The notes: generated by a model not told the origin, from the letters alone. DNA of 64,000 nucleotides from Azoarcus indigens (GCF_004361735.1 NZ_SNVV01000014.1:62001-126000); one strand, 5' to 3'. Numbered from the stretch's first letter, positions 27,937 to 38,941 are shown. Translations and numbers: made by a program.

Positions 27937-29903
27937 AGCGCGAGCCTCTTCCCCTGGAGCGGCCGGCGCCGGCGTCGGCGGGCCCGCTGATTTCCCTGCG
28001 CGGCGTCACCAAGACCTTCCGCAACGGCGAACTCGAAACCGAGGTGCTGCACGGCCTGGATCTCGACATCTACCCGGGCGAATTCGTCGCCATCATGGGC
28101 GCCTCCGGCTCGGGCAAGTCCACGCTGATGAACATTCTCGGCTGCCTGGACCGCCCCACCCGCGGTACTTACCACTTCATGGGCGAGGACGTGGCCGGCT
28201 TCGGCCGCGACGACCTCGCCCGCCTGCGCCGCGAGGCCTTCGGCTTCGTGTTCCAGAGCTACAACCTGATCGGCAACGCCACCGCGCGCGAGAACGTCGA
28301 GGTGCCGGCCATCTACTGCGGCATGCCACCGGATGAACGCCATGCCCGCGCCACCACACTGTTGACCACGCTGGGCCTGGGCGAGCGCTGCGGGCACCGC
28401 CCCAGCCAGCTCTCCGGCGGCCAGCAGCAGCGGGTCTCCATCGCCCGCGCGCTGATGAACGGCGGCCGCATCATCCTCGCCGACGAACCCACCGGCGCGC
28501 TGGACAGCAGGAGCGGCGTCGAGGTGATGAAGCTGCTGCGCCAGCTCTCGGAGCAGGGCCACACCATCATCCTGATCACCCATGCGCGCGAGGTGGCGGA
28601 GGAAGCGCAACGCATCATCGAGATCCGCGACGGCAACATCCTCTCCGACCCCGGCCCGCGTCCGCGCGAGGAACCGGAGCCGGACTTCGCGCCGCGGCAG
28701 GACCACAGCTCCTCGCTCACCGACGTGGTCGAGGCCACCCGCACCGCGCTGCGGGCGCTGCGCGCCAACATTTTCCGCTCCATCCTGACGCTGCTGGGCA
28801 TCGTCATCGGCGTCGGCTCGGTGATCGCCATGCTGGCGATAGGCGACGGCGCCAAGCAGCAGGTGGTGGACCGCATCAGCGCCATGGGCACCAACCTGCT
28901 CACCATACGACCGGGTGCGCCCAACCAGCGCGGGCGGGACACCACCGCCACGCTGGTGATAGACGACGTGCGCGCCATCCGCGAGTTGCCCAATGTGCTG
29001 GCCTCGGTGCCGGAGCAGAGCGCCAACGTCACCGTGCGCTTCGGCAACGCCGACCAGCGCACCACCGCCAACGCCACCTCCGCCGACTTCATCATCGCCC
29101 GCAACTGGCCGGTCGCCTCCGGCACCTTCTTCAGCGCCGCGGACGAAGCGGATTACGCCACGGTGGCGGTGCTCGGCCAGACGGTGGCCAACGGCCTCTT
29201 TCCCGGCAGCGATCCGATAGGCCGCTACATCCTGGTCAACAACATCCCCTTCCAGGTCATCGGCGTCATGAGCGCGCAAGGCGCCACCGGTTTCGGCCAG
29301 GATCAGGACGACATCGTCTTCGTGCCCTACACCACGGGCAGTCTGCGCCTCACCGGCCAGCGCTTCCTGCGCAACGTCACCGTAGCGGTGGAGGATGTCG
29401 CACGCATCGACGCCACCCAGGCAGAGGTCACCAGCCTGCTCATCGCCCGCCACGGCGTGGAGGATTTCCAGATCCGCAACATGGCCTCCATTCTGGAAAC
29501 CGTCTCCGCCACCCAGAACACGCTCACCATCCTGCTGGGCGCAGTGGCTGCCATCTCGCTGCTGGTGGGCGGCATCGGCGTCATGAACATCATGCTGGTG
29601 TCGGTGACCGAGCGGACGCGGGAGATCGGCATCCGCATGGCCACCGGCGCGCGCATGAAGAACATCCTGCAGCAGTTCCTCATCGAGGCCCTGGTGGTCT
29701 CGGCGCTGGGCGGCGCCATCGGCGTCGCGGTCGGGCTCGGGGCCGCGGCCATCATTGCCGCCTTCGGCACCGCCATCAAATACACCCTCGCGCCGGTGCT
29801 GCTGGCCTTTGGCTGCGCCTTCGCCACCGGCCTCATCTTCGGCTATCTCCCGGCACGCAAGGCCGCCCGGCTGGACCCGGTGGTCGCGCTCGCCTCGGAA
29901 TGA
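27933..29903 (+). CDS. macB: MacB-type ABC transporter, fused ATPase and permease
   Basis: 656 residues. N-terminal ATPase domain (about 15-245) with Walker [10 protein letters not shown], signature LSGGQQQR and Walker [14 protein letters not shown], then a four-helix MacB permease with a large periplasmic domain ([46 protein letters not shown]). Works with MacA and an outer-membrane factor, encoded on both sides, to export substrates such as macrolides, peptides or siderophores. Overlaps both neighbours by four bases. Confidence 0.94.
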   Translation: MKREPLPLERPAPASAGPLISLRGVTKTFRNGELETEVLHGLDLDIYPGEFVAIMGASGSGKSTLMNILGCLDRPTRGTYHFMGEDVAGFGRDDLARLRREAFGFVFQSYNLIGNATARENVEVPAIYCGMPPDERHARATTLLTTLGLGERCGHRPSQLSGGQQQRVSIARALMNGGRIILADEPTGALDSRSGVEVMKLLRQLSEQGHTIILITHAREVAEEAQRIIEIRDGNILSDPGPRPREEPEPDFAPRQDHSSSLTDVVEATRTALRALRANIFRSILTLLGIVIGVGSVIAMLAIGDGAKQQVVDRISAMGTNLLTIRPGAPNQRGRDTTATLVIDDVRAIRELPNVLASVPEQSANVTVRFGNADQRTTANATSADFIIARNWPVASGTFFSAADEADYATVAVLGQTVANGLFPGSDPIGRYILVNNIPFQVIGVMSAQGATGFGQDQDDIVFVPYTTGSLRLTGQRFLRNVTVAVEDVARIDATQAEVTSLLIARHGVEDFQIRNMASILETVSATQNTLTILLGAVAAISLLVGGIGVMNIMLVSVTERTREIGIRMATGARMKNILQQFLIEALVVSALGGAIGVAVGLGAAAIIAAFGTAIKYTLAPVLLAFGCAFATGLIFGYLPARKAARLDPVVALASE

Positions 29904-31372
29904 CAGACATGCATCCGCAAGCTCTCCTCGCCCCCACGGACACCCCAACCTGCTTGCGCCGACGGCGGCCCCGCACCGCCACCGGCGGCCTGCTCGCCAG
30001 CCTGCTGCTGTTCTCCGGCTGCGCGCTGCACGAACCCATTGCCCGCCCCGACCTACCTCTCCCCTCCACCTGGGCGGAAGCCGCGCCCGCGGCCGACGGG
30101 ATCAGCGCCGACTGGTGGCGCGCCTTCGGCTCCACCGAGCTGGATGCCCTGGTGCAGGAGGCCGCGGCCGCCAGCCCGGACCTGCGCATCGCCGCCGAAC
30201 GGGTGATACAGGCGGAGCAATCGCTGCGCGTCAGCGGCGCCTCCCTGTTCCCCTCCCTCAACCTCGGCGGCAACACCGGCTGGACGCGGCGCGACGCCAA
30301 CGACGGCAGCGCGGTCAGCGAAACCAAGTCCTCGGCCGTCACGCTGAACGCCGGCTACGAGATCGACCTGTGGGGCCGCATCGCCGCCAATGTGGACAGT
30401 GCCGAAGCCAGCCTGGCCGGCAGCCGCTTCGACTACGATGCCGCCCGCCTCAGCCTCTCGGCCAACGTTGCCACCACCTACTTCCAGCTGCTGGCGCTGC
30501 GCGAGCGCCTGCGCATCGCGCGCGAGAACCTCGCCATCGCCGAACGGGTCTTGCGCATCGTCGAAGTCCGCTACCAGAACGGCTCCGCCTCCTCGCTGGA
30601 CGTGAGCCGCCAGCGCACCACCGTGCTGTCCCAGCGCGCCGCCATTCCGCCACTGGAAGTGCAGGAGCGCCAGACCAACACCGCGCTGGCCATCCTGCTC
30701 GGCCGCGTGCCGCAGGACCTGCGCCTGCAGGGCGAAGCCCTGAACACGCTCGCCATTCCGTCGGTCACCCCCGGTCTGCCGGCGGATCTGCTGGTGCGCC
30801 GGCCGGACCTGGCCAGCGCCGAAGCCGCGCTGGCCGGCGCCTCCGCCAACGTTGCCGCCGCCCGCGCCGCGCTGCTACCCAGCATCCAGCTCTCCGGCGC
30901 CGGCGGCCTGGCCACCGCCACGCTGCTATCGCTGGCAGATCCCAGCAACACCGTCAGCCTCAGCGCCTCGGTCGCCCAGGTGATCTTCGACGGCGGCCGG
31001 CTGCGCGCTCAGGTGGAAAGCGCCCGCTCGCGCCAGCGCGAGCTGGTCGAGACCTATCGCAAGGCCATCCACACCGCGCTCAAGGAAGTAGAGGACGCCC
31101 TCGGCAACAGCGGCCGCAACGCCAACCAGGAGGTCCTGCAGGGACAGATCCTCGCCGAGGCCCAGCGTAGCCTGCGCCTGGCGGAACTGCGTTACCGCGA
31201 GGGCGCGGACGACCTGCTGACGGTGCTGGACGCCCAGCGCACCCTGTTCTCGGCGCAGGATTCGCTGGCCCAGCTGCGCCTCTCCCGCCTCACCTCGGCG
31301 GTGGACCTGTACAAGGCACTGGGCGGCGGCTGGCGGCCGGAGACCGGCGTCGCCGTTTCGCCGCAGTCCTGA
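29900..31372 (+). CDS. Outer-membrane efflux lipoprotein (NodT/OprM family)
   Basis: 490 residues. Signal peptide with lipobox (LLLFSGC), then two repeated halves of the outer-membrane factor fold ([88 protein letters not shown]). It completes a tripartite pump with MacA and MacB. Start ATG overlaps the macB stop. An FMN-dependent oxidase gene follows 19 bp later and may be cotranscribed. Confidence 0.93.
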   Translation: MTDMHPQALLAPTDTPTCLRRRRPRTATGGLLASLLLFSGCALHEPIARPDLPLPSTWAEAAPAADGISADWWRAFGSTELDALVQEAAAASPDLRIAAERVIQAEQSLRVSGASLFPSLNLGGNTGWTRRDANDGSAVSETKSSAVTLNAGYEIDLWGRIAANVDSAEASLAGSRFDYDAARLSLSANVATTYFQLLALRERLRIARENLAIAERVLRIVEVRYQNGSASSLDVSRQRTTVLSQRAAIPPLEVQERQTNTALAILLGRVPQDLRLQGEALNTLAIPSVTPGLPADLLVRRPDLASAEAALAGASANVAAARAALLPSIQLSGAGGLATATLLSLADPSNTVSLSASVAQVIFDGGRLRAQVESARSRQRELVETYRKAIHTALKEVEDALGNSGRNANQEVLQGQILAEAQRSLRLAELRYREGADDLLTVLDAQRTLFSAQDSLAQLRLSRLTSAVDLYKALGGGWRPETGVAVSPQS

Positions 31373-31391
31373 ATCGGCGACACTGGCGCGC

Positions 31392-32498
31392 ATGACACTC
31401 CCACGCCTGACCGCCATTCCGGCCGACATCGCCGCCGTCACCGACTACGAGCCCTACGCCCGCGAACGCCTGGACGACAACGCCTGGGCCTACATCGCCA
31501 GCGGCGCCGGCGACGAGATCACCCACCACGCCAACCGCGGCGCCTTCGACGCCCTGTCGCTGAATGCCCGCGTGCTGGCCGACGTCCGCGGCGGCAGCAC
31601 CGCGCTGGAGCTGTTCGGCCAGCGCTTCGCCCATCCCATCATGATCGCGCCGGTCGCCTACCAGCGCCTCGCCCATCCGGATGGCGAACTCGCCACCGTG
31701 CAGGCCGCCGCCGCGCTGGAGGCGGGCATGATGGTCAGCACCCTGGCCAGCTGCCGATTGGAGGACATCGCCCGCTACGCCGGCGCGCCGCTGTGGTTCC
31801 AGCTCTACATCCAGCCCGACCGCGGCTTCACCCGCGAACTGGTGCAACGCGCCGAAGCCGCCGGCTACAGCGCACTGGTAGTGACGGTGGATGCCCCCAT
31901 CGCCGGCATCCGCAACCGCGAACAGCGCGCCCGCTTCCATCTGCCACAGGGCATCAGCGCGGTCAATCTGCAAGGCATGCGCGCACCCCAGCCGACGCTG
32001 CCGCCCGGCGCCAGCCAGGTGTTCGACGGCCTGATGGCTTATGCCGCAACCTGGAAGGACATCGAGCAGCTGCGCGGCCTGACCCGGCTGCCCCTGATCC
32101 TTAAAGGTATCTTGTATCCAGACGACGCCGAGCTTGCACTGGCGCATGGGGTGGACGGCATCGTCGTCTCCAACCATGGCGGCCGTACGCTGGATACCCT
32201 GCCTGCTAGCCTCCACGCCCTGCCCGCCATCGCCGAGCGGGTGGCCGGCCGCGCGCCCCTGCTGCTGGACGGCGGCATCCGCCGCGGCACCGATGTCATC
32301 AAGGCACTGGCGCTGGGTGCAAGCGCCGTACTCGTAGGCCGTCCCTGGCTTTACGGCCTTGCCACCGCCGGCGCTCTGGGCGTCGCCCATGTGCTGCGCT
32401 TGCTGCGCGATGAGCTCGAAGTCGGCATGGCGCTGACCGGTTGCGCCCGCCTCGGCGACATCGGCCCCCACCTCATACACAAAATTAAAGAAATCTGA
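31392..32498 (+). CDS. FMN-dependent alpha-hydroxy-acid oxidase/dehydrogenase
   Basis: 368 residues, soluble TIM-barrel enzyme oxidising L-2-hydroxy acids such as lactate or glycolate. The family signature is present (VVSNHGGRTLDTLP) with the FMN phosphate loop GGIRRGTDVIKALALGASAVLVG and the ALVVTVDAPIAGIRNRE strand. No membrane-binding insert is visible, so an oxidase or soluble dehydrogenase is likelier than LldD. Substrate not decidable. Lies 19 bp after the efflux lipoprotein gene. Confidence 0.9.
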   Translation: MTLPRLTAIPADIAAVTDYEPYARERLDDNAWAYIASGAGDEITHHANRGAFDALSLNARVLADVRGGSTALELFGQRFAHPIMIAPVAYQRLAHPDGELATVQAAAALEAGMMVSTLASCRLEDIARYAGAPLWFQLYIQPDRGFTRELVQRAEAAGYSALVVTVDAPIAGIRNREQRARFHLPQGISAVNLQGMRAPQPTLPPGASQVFDGLMAYAATWKDIEQLRGLTRLPLILKGILYPDDAELALAHGVDGIVVSNHGGRTLDTLPASLHALPAIAERVAGRAPLLLDGGIRRGTDVIKALALGASAVLVGRPWLYGLATAGALGVAHVLRLLRDELEVGMALTGCARLGDIGPHLIHKIKEI

Positions 32499-32528
32499 AT
32501 TTTTCTTAAAGTTTCGTTGACCTTCCGT

Positions 32529-32544
32529 AGTGAGAATTGTTAGC
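32529..32544 (+). promoter_or_regulatory. Putative Fur box upstream of TonB-dependent receptor
   Basis: AGTGAGAATTGTTAGC gives 11 of 16 matches to the Fur core AATGATAATCATTATC. The AT-rich patch around it (TTAAAGTTTCGTTGACC just before) stands out from the GC-rich background and would supply the promoter; the receptor start is 141 bp downstream. Confidence 0.5.
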
Positions 32545-32684
32545 ATTTTTGAAACAATTCCAACGGATGGTCGCCTTGTCGCGGCCGTCAGTACGGCCAG
32601 CCACCTGCAGCAGCATCACTGCCTCCTGCCAGGAAGCCCGCCCAGCCCTACCGGACTTCACTTCCTACTGTCAGGAGATAAACG

Positions 32685-34881
32685 ATGCCCCGTGGCACCG
32701 CTCTACCCGCTCGTCCCGCGTTTTCGCAACGCCCCCGCCGCAACGCCCTCACGCTGGCCCTCGCCTTCGGTTTTTCCGCTGGCGCCTTCGCCCAGAGCAA
32801 TGAACGCCAGCTGGGCGAGACCGTGGTTTCCGCCTCCGGCTTCGAGCAGCAGATCAAGGAAGCCCCCGCCAGCATCAGCGTGATCACCCGCGAAGACCTG
32901 GAAACCAAGCGCATCACCAACATCGCCGACGCCCTGGCCGACGTGGAAGGCATAGACACCGGCGGCAGCGCGGGCAAGACCGGCGGCCTCAACATCCGCA
33001 TCCGCGGTCTCGGCGACGAATACACCCTGGTGCTGATCGATGGCCGCCGCCAGAACAGCACCGGCAACATCTACCCGAACGGCTTCGGCGAGGCGCGCAA
33101 CAGCTTCCTGCCGCCGGTCTCCGCCATCGAGCGCATCGAAGTCATCCGCGGCCCGATGTCCACCCTGTACGGCTCCGACGCCATGGGCGGCGTGGTGAAC
33201 ATCATCACCCGCAAGGTGGGCAAGGAATGGACCGGCTCGCTGACGGTGGAAGGCACCCAGGTGGAAGACAGCGACTTCGGCGGCTCCTACTCCGCCGAAG
33301 TCTTCGCCTCCGGCCCTATCAAGCAGGATCTGCTTGGCTTGCAGGTGCGCGCCCGCAACTGGCACCGCGAGCAGTCCAGCATCGCCTATGACCTGGACGA
33401 CGGCACCTCCGGCGACGAGCTCACCCAGGGCCGCAACCCGACCAAGGGCCGCATCGAGAACTACGGCGCCCGCCTGACGCTGACGCCGAACAAGGATCAC
33501 GACCTCTGGCTGGACATCGACACCACCAAGCAGAGCTACGACAACAGCAAGCAGCAGCTGGGCACCCTGGGCGCCGCCGGCGGATACGGCCCGACGCAGC
33601 AGTACAACCGCGACAAATTCCTGCTCGCCCACAACTGGCGCACCGGCTCCGGCCTGCTGGAGTCCAGCCTCAGCTACAACGAGACCGAAACCGTGGGCCG
33701 ACTGATCCCGGCGCGTCTGCTCGGCCGCAGCGGCGACCGCGGCCTGACCACCAAGGATTTCATCTTCGACACCAAGTACGTCACCGGCATCGGCAACCAC
33801 ATCCTGTCGATCGGTGCCCAGTACTGGAACGCGGAAATGGAAGACGGCATCCTGCCCAAGGCCACCGAGTTCACCCAGGTCGGCATCTTTGCCGAGGATG
33901 AATGGCGCCTGGCCGAGAGCCTGGCCCTGACTCTGGGCGTGCGCCACGACCACCATGACGAATTCGGCGGCTACACCACGCCGCGCGCCTACATGGTGTG
34001 GAACACCACCGAGAACTGGACGGTGAAGGGCGGCATCAGCCGCGGCTACAAGGCGCCGCGCCTGGAGTACCTGACCAACGGCATCTACACCGTCTCCGGC
34101 CATCGGCAACCCGGATCTCGAACCGGAAACCAGCACCAACACCGAGATCGGCGCCATCTTCGACAGCCTGCAGGGCTTCACCGCCAGCGCCACGATCTTC
34201 CACAGCAAGTACAAGGACTTCATCAGCACCAGCGCCGGCCCGGTACTGATGACCTGCAACGGCAGAACCAACGCCGGCGGCAGCGCAGCCTCGGCCGAGG
34301 CCTGCGAGGACTACCTTGCCGCCGCCGGCAACCAGTGGGATGTGTGGGTGGGCGGCAGCAACGCCACTGGCGACAGCTTCACCCTGCGCCGGCCGGTGAA
34401 CGTGGACAAGGCCACCATCCAGGGCGTCGAGCTGTTCTCCCGCTGGCAGATCAACCCGGCCTGGAGCCTGTCGGCCAACTACACCTACACCGACAGCGAA
34501 CAGACCAGCGGCGCCAGCAAGGGCGACCCGGTGAATGACACGCCGGAGCACATGTTCAACCTGGCGGTGCGCTGGAAGCCCACCGACCGCCTGTCCGCCT
34601 GGGTGCGCGGCGAATACCGCGGCGACGGCTACCGCAGCGGCACCCACAGCGCCACCGGCCAGGATGCCCGCGACGTGGTCGGCGACTGGAAGGGCTACAC
34701 CCTGTTCCACCTCGGCGGCACCTACACGGTGAGCCAGAACCTGGACCTCTCCGCCACCCTGTTCAACGTTACCGACGAGCGCTTCAACAAGGCTGAAGTG
34801 GTGAACGGCACCACCTACGCCACCTACCGCAACAACCAGGAGCCGCGCCGCCTGTGGGTGGCCGCGCACCTGAGCTTCTGA
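32685..34881 (+). pseudogene. TonB-dependent outer-membrane receptor (CirA/FepA-like) with one frameshift
   Basis: About 732 residues if restored. Signal peptide (ending GAFAQS), plug domain (about 45-170; SVITREDLETKRITNIADAL, IRIRGLGDEYTLVLIDGRRQN, RGPMSTLYGSDAMGGVVNIIT) and barrel to the terminal Phe (AAHLSF). Frame is lost at about 34100-34103: the first frame is good to ...NGIYTVSG, and the next frame resumes with IGNPDLEPETSTNTEIG and runs on to 34881. A single extra base explains it. Either a natural inactivating indel or a sequencing error; the rest shows no decay. Fur-box promoter upstream suggests ferric-siderophore uptake. Confidence 0.85.
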
Positions 34882-35008
34882 TCGCCTCGCCAAGTATTGC
34901 CCCTGGCAGCGCAAGGGGGCGCTAACTCAGCGCGCTCAAGAAGGCTCCCGCCGCCCGGCGGGGGCCTTCGTACAAAACGGTACAAGAAAAAAACAGCACA
35001 TCGCTATT

Positions 35009-35024
35009 GTTGAGAATCGTTATC
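35009..35024 (+). promoter_or_regulatory. Fur box upstream of the PepSY-flavoreductase operon
   Basis: GTTGAGAATCGTTATC matches 12 of 16 of the Fur core and sits in an AT-rich stretch 75 bp before the PepSY gene. It likely controls the next four genes to 38796. Confidence 0.6.
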
Positions 35025-35098
35025 ATCAAATAAAATCTGCCCTCCGCCCGGGGCGCCGGCTCTCCCCTAAACCGGCCCGGAGCGGCTCTGCTGCCCTG

Positions 35099-35800
35099 AT
35101 GCCCACCTACCCCGCCCCCCAGGAAACTTCCCCCGCGCACAGCAGCATTCCCGCGGCCGCCGATCAGGCCATGCGGCGACAAGCCCGGCGCAGCGGCTGG
35201 CTGAAAACGCTGCACCAGTGGCACTGGATCAGCTCCGCGCTGTGCCTGCTCGGCATGCTGCTGTTCGCCATCACCGGCATCACCCTCAATCACTCGGCGG
35301 ACATTGAAGCCAAGCCGCGCATCCAGACGCAGGAAGGCCAGTTGCCGCCAGTGCTGCTGGCGCAGCTGAAAACGCAGGCAGAAAGCGAACCGCAGGGCGA
35401 AGCCGCTCGCCTGCCGGTCGAGCTGCGCAGCTGGCTGGCAGATGAACTCGACATCCACGCCCGTGACGCCGAAGCGGAATGGTCCGCCGACGAGGTCTAT
35501 CTCGCCCTGCCCCGCCCCGGCGGCGACGCCTGGCTGCGGGTGGATCTGAACGAGGGAGCGCTGGAATACGAAGACACCGACCGCGGCTGGATCGCCTATC
35601 TCAACGACCTACACAAGGGCCGCCACGCCGGCACCGCCTGGAGCTGGTTCATCGACATCTTTGCCGCCGCCTGTCTGGTGTTCTCCATCACCGGGCTGTT
35701 CATCCTGCAGATGCATGCCGGCAACCGCCCCTCCACCTGGCCCATCGTCGGCCTGGGCGTGGTGATTCCAGTACTGCTGGTCATCCTCTTCATCCATTGA
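35099..35800 (+). CDS. PepSY-associated transmembrane protein
   Basis: 233 residues. After a polar N-terminus come a membrane helix (about 48-68, ISSALCLLGMLLFAITGITLNHS), a periplasmic PepSY-like domain (about 75-170) and two helices near the C-terminus (about 183-205 and 215-232). Such proteins often accompany TonB-dependent receptors and are thought to act in periplasmic or membrane iron reduction. It heads a Fur-boxed operon with DUF2271, DUF4198 and a flavoreductase gene. Confidence 0.85.
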   Translation: MPTYPAPQETSPAHSSIPAAADQAMRRQARRSGWLKTLHQWHWISSALCLLGMLLFAITGITLNHSADIEAKPRIQTQEGQLPPVLLAQLKTQAESEPQGEAARLPVELRSWLADELDIHARDAEAEWSADEVYLALPRPGGDAWLRVDLNEGALEYEDTDRGWIAYLNDLHKGRHAGTAWSWFIDIFAAACLVFSITGLFILQMHAGNRPSTWPIVGLGVVIPVLLVILFIH

Positions 35801-35847
35801 GCGCTCGCCCGCAGCGCCCGTCCGTTCAACCCAACGCCGAGACCTCC

Positions 35848-36360
35848 ATGCGCCGCACCCTGCTCCTCGCCACCGGCCTGCTGGCCGCCGCTCCGGCCCT
35901 GGCCGCCAACATCGACCTCGAAGTGGAAATCCCCCGCCTCAGCGTCGCCGAGTACCACCGCCCCTACGTCGCTGCCTGGATCGAGCGGCCGGACAACAGC
36001 GTCGCCGCCAATCTGGCGGTGTGGTACGACGGCAAGATGCGCAACAACGAAGGCACCAAGTGGCTGAAGGATCTGCGCCAGTGGTGGCGCCGCGCCGGCC
36101 GCGAACTGGAAGTGCCGATCGACGGCGTCACCAGCGCCACCCGCGCGCCGGGCAAGCACAGCCTGAGCTTCGCCGAAGGCAGTGCGCCGCTGGGCAAGCT
36201 GCCGGCGGGCGAATATCGCCTGATCGTGGAAGCCGCGCGCGAAGTCGGCGGCCGCGAACTGCTCACCGTACCTTTCCAGTGGCCACCGCAGAAGGCCGAG
36301 CAGCTGAAGGCGCAAGGCCAGCACGAACTCGGCGCCATCACGGTCCAGCTCAAGCCCTGA
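35848..36360 (+). CDS. DUF2271 periplasmic protein
   Basis: 170 residues with a signal peptide (MRRTLLLATGLLAAAPALAA). The mature part fits DUF2271 (RPYVAAWIERPDNSVAANLAVWYDG, KWLKDLRQWWRRAG, DGVTSATRAPGKH, LPAGEYRLIVEAAREVGGREL). The family is found next to PepSY proteins and flavin- or FAD-transferase genes and is of unknown function. Follows the PepSY gene by 47 bp. Confidence 0.85.
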   Translation: MRRTLLLATGLLAAAPALAANIDLEVEIPRLSVAEYHRPYVAAWIERPDNSVAANLAVWYDGKMRNNEGTKWLKDLRQWWRRAGRELEVPIDGVTSATRAPGKHSLSFAEGSAPLGKLPAGEYRLIVEAAREVGGRELLTVPFQWPPQKAEQLKAQGQHELGAITVQLKP

Positions 36361-36391
36361 ATTCCCGAATGACCACTCCAGGAGACTTCGA

Positions 36392-37192
36392 ATGAAACGC
36401 ACCCTCAAGCTCGCCGCCGCCCTCGCCTTCTGCCTGCAACTGCCGGCCGCGCACGCCCATAACTTCTGGCTGCTGCCCTCCTCCACCGTGCTGTCCAAGG
36501 CCTCCTACATCACGGTGGATGCCGCGGTTGCCAACGACATTTTCCACTTCAACCATGTGCCGCTGCGGGTGGACAACCTGGTGGTGAGCGCGCCGGACGG
36601 CAGCACCGTGCCGACCGAGAACCTGCAGCAAGGCAAGCTGCGCACCGTGTTCGACCTCAACCTGACGCAGACCGGCACCTACCGCCTGGCGGTGGTAAAC
36701 GACGGCGTCATGGCGATGTGGAAGGAAGGCGACCAGCCGAAGCGTTTCCGCGGCAACGCTGAAGGCTTCGCCAAGGAAGTGCCGGCCAACGCCACCGAGC
36801 TGCGCGTCACCGAGTCCGTCAGCCGGCTGGAAACCTTCGTCACCGTCGGCAAGCCCACCGCCATCCAGCCCACCGGCAAAGGCCTGGAACTGGTGCCGGT
36901 AACCCACCCGAACGACCTCTTCGCCGGCGAAAGCGCCACCTTCCGCTTCCAGGTGGACGGCAAGCCCGCTGCCGGCATTGAAGTGGTGCTGGTGCGGGGC
37001 GGCAGCCGTTACCGCAACCAGCTGGAAGAGATCAAGCTCACCACCGACGCCGAAGGCAAGTTCAGCGTGAAGTGGCCGCAGGCCGGCATGTACTGGCTGG
37101 ACGCCGACGTGACCGACGACAAGACCACGGTGAAGCAGGCCAAGGAACGCCGCCTGTCCTACGTCGCCACCTTCGAAGTCCTGCCGGAATAA
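36392..37192 (+). CDS. DUF4198 periplasmic protein
   Basis: 266 residues with a signal peptide (ending AAHAHNFWLLP). DUF4198 proteins begin with this His-Asn-Phe-Trp-Leu motif at the mature N-terminus, which resembles metal-binding periplasmic partners of nickel/cobalt and iron transport. AGGAGA lies just before ATG 36392. Third gene of the Fur-boxed operon; likely handles metal in the periplasm, which is inference. Confidence 0.88.
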   Translation: MKRTLKLAAALAFCLQLPAAHAHNFWLLPSSTVLSKASYITVDAAVANDIFHFNHVPLRVDNLVVSAPDGSTVPTENLQQGKLRTVFDLNLTQTGTYRLAVVNDGVMAMWKEGDQPKRFRGNAEGFAKEVPANATELRVTESVSRLETFVTVGKPTAIQPTGKGLELVPVTHPNDLFAGESATFRFQVDGKPAAGIEVVLVRGGSRYRNQLEEIKLTTDAEGKFSVKWPQAGMYWLDADVTDDKTTVKQAKERRLSYVATFEVLPE

Positions 37193-37419
37193 GCGGACGG
37201 GGCCAGCCGGCCCCGGCGCTGTTGCGGGCGGGGCCGCGCTTGCGCCTCCGCCCGCTGCCATTTCCGGCATGCACTTTCGCCCGGATCCATCGCATTGCAG
37301 TCCGCCAAGCCCACCGCTACGGCGCCGCTTCGAACAAACCTCAAACGCTGAGCGGAATGAGCACCTGACCACCTCCGGCGCCACACCCGCCTCGAACGAC
37401 CTCTATCCGCAGCCCGCCG

Positions 37420-38796
37420 ATGCCTCTCCTGGAACCCAACCGCCTCGCCGCAGCCGGTCTCGTCCTGCTGGTCTACGCCACGCTTTGCCTGGCTATCGGC
37501 CTGCGCGAGCGCAGAAGGCGGCTGCGTGCAGCCCATGCCGCGGCGGTACTCGCGCCCGGCGCCGGCAGCGGCAAGCCGGTGCTCGTCAGCTATGCCAGCC
37601 AGACCGGCTTCGCCGAGCAACTCGCCCACGCCGCCGCCGAGGCCTTGCAGGCGGCCGGCACGCCGACCCGGCTGATTCCGCTGGGTCAGCTCACCCCGGG
37701 GATGCTCGCCGACAGCGAGGAAGCGCTCTTCCTCGTCAGCACCTGCGGCGAGGGCGACCCGCCGGACAACGGCGCCCTGTTCGCCCGCCGCATCATGGCC
37801 GGCAAGCTGCCGCTCGCTCATCTGCATTACGGCCTGCTCGCCCTGGGCGACAGCGAATATGCCCACTTCTGCGGCTTCGGCCGCGCGCTGGATGACTGGC
37901 TGCGCCACAACGGCGCCCACGCCATCTTTCCTGCCATCGAGGTAGACAATGGCAATACCGCCGCCCTGCAGCGCTGGCAGCACGAACTCGGCCACATCGC
38001 CGGCACCGGCGATCTGCCCGACTGGCGCGGCCCGGCCTACGAGAACTGGCGCCTGAGCGCCCGCCGCCTGGCCAACCCGGGCAGCGCTGGCGAGCCGGCC
38101 TTCCATGTCGAACTCGTTCCGGCGGATGGCGCCCCGCTCCCGTCGTGGGAAGCCGGCGACCTGGTACAGGTACTGGCCCCCGCCGACCTGGAACGGCCCC
38201 GCGAATACTCCATCGCCTCACTTCCCCAGGAAGGCCGCCTGCTGCTGCTGGTACGCCAGCAACGCGGCGCAGATGGCGCCTTGGGCGTGGCATCCGGCTG
38301 GCTCACCGAGGGCGCCGGCATCGGCACGGCCATCGCGCTGCGATTGCGCCCCCACGAGAACTTCCGCCTCGGCGCCAACGCCGGTCGCCCGCTGATCCTG
38401 GTCGGCAACGGCACCGGCATCGCCGGCCTGCGCGCCCACCTGCACCAGCGCGAACAACGCGGCGAACACCGCAACTGGCTGATCTTCGGCGAACGCAACG
38501 CCGCCGCCGACTTCCACTACCGGAAAGAAGTGCTGGACTGGCAGCAGCGCGGCCTGCTGGCCCGGCTGGACCTCGCCTTTTCCCGCGATAGCGCCGAGCC
38601 GGTCTATGTCCAGCACCGCCTTGCCGATGCCGCCGCCGAACTGCGGCAGTGGCTGGAGGAAGGTGCGGCGATCTACGTCTGCGGTAACGCGGTAGGCATG
38701 GCGCCGGCGGTAGACGCGGTGATCAGCCGCGTGATCGGCGAGGAAGCGCGAGACGAATTGATCGCCCAGGGGCGTTATCGGCGCGATGTGTACTGA
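37420..38796 (+). CDS. Membrane-anchored flavodoxin/ferredoxin-NADP reductase-like flavoreductase
   Basis: 458 residues. One membrane anchor (about 8-27), a flavodoxin domain (about 52-195; VSYASQTGFAEQLA, STCGEGDPPDNG, ALGDSEYAHFCGFGRALD) and an FAD/NAD(P)H module (about 210-458; REYSIASLP, GNGTGIAGLRAHLHQREQ, FGERN, YVCGN). This is the sulfite-reductase/cytochrome P450 reductase type fold. Within a Fur-boxed operon it probably passes NADPH electrons to membrane partners for iron release from siderophores. The 227-bp gap after DUF4198 holds no clear promoter. Confidence 0.9.
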   Translation: MPLLEPNRLAAAGLVLLVYATLCLAIGLRERRRRLRAAHAAAVLAPGAGSGKPVLVSYASQTGFAEQLAHAAAEALQAAGTPTRLIPLGQLTPGMLADSEEALFLVSTCGEGDPPDNGALFARRIMAGKLPLAHLHYGLLALGDSEYAHFCGFGRALDDWLRHNGAHAIFPAIEVDNGNTAALQRWQHELGHIAGTGDLPDWRGPAYENWRLSARRLANPGSAGEPAFHVELVPADGAPLPSWEAGDLVQVLAPADLERPREYSIASLPQEGRLLLLVRQQRGADGALGVASGWLTEGAGIGTAIALRLRPHENFRLGANAGRPLILVGNGTGIAGLRAHLHQREQRGEHRNWLIFGERNAAADFHYRKEVLDWQQRGLLARLDLAFSRDSAEPVYVQHRLADAAAELRQWLEEGAAIYVCGNAVGMAPAVDAVISRVIGEEARDELIAQGRYRRDVY

Positions 38797-38941
38797 ATCC
38801 GGTAGCCATTCCACCGGCGGCGACAGCCCTTCAGCCCCAGGGAATACAACCAGCACTCAGGATCAATTAAGAATGAAATAAGAATTTGTTGCATCTGCAC
38901 AACAAGCTTGCTGAATGGTTTGTTGCAACTTGAGAGATATA

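Noticed and set aside
27279-29948. 889-codon minus-strand open frame
   Set aside because: Shadow of macA/macB; His/Asp/Gly-rich without recognisable motifs.
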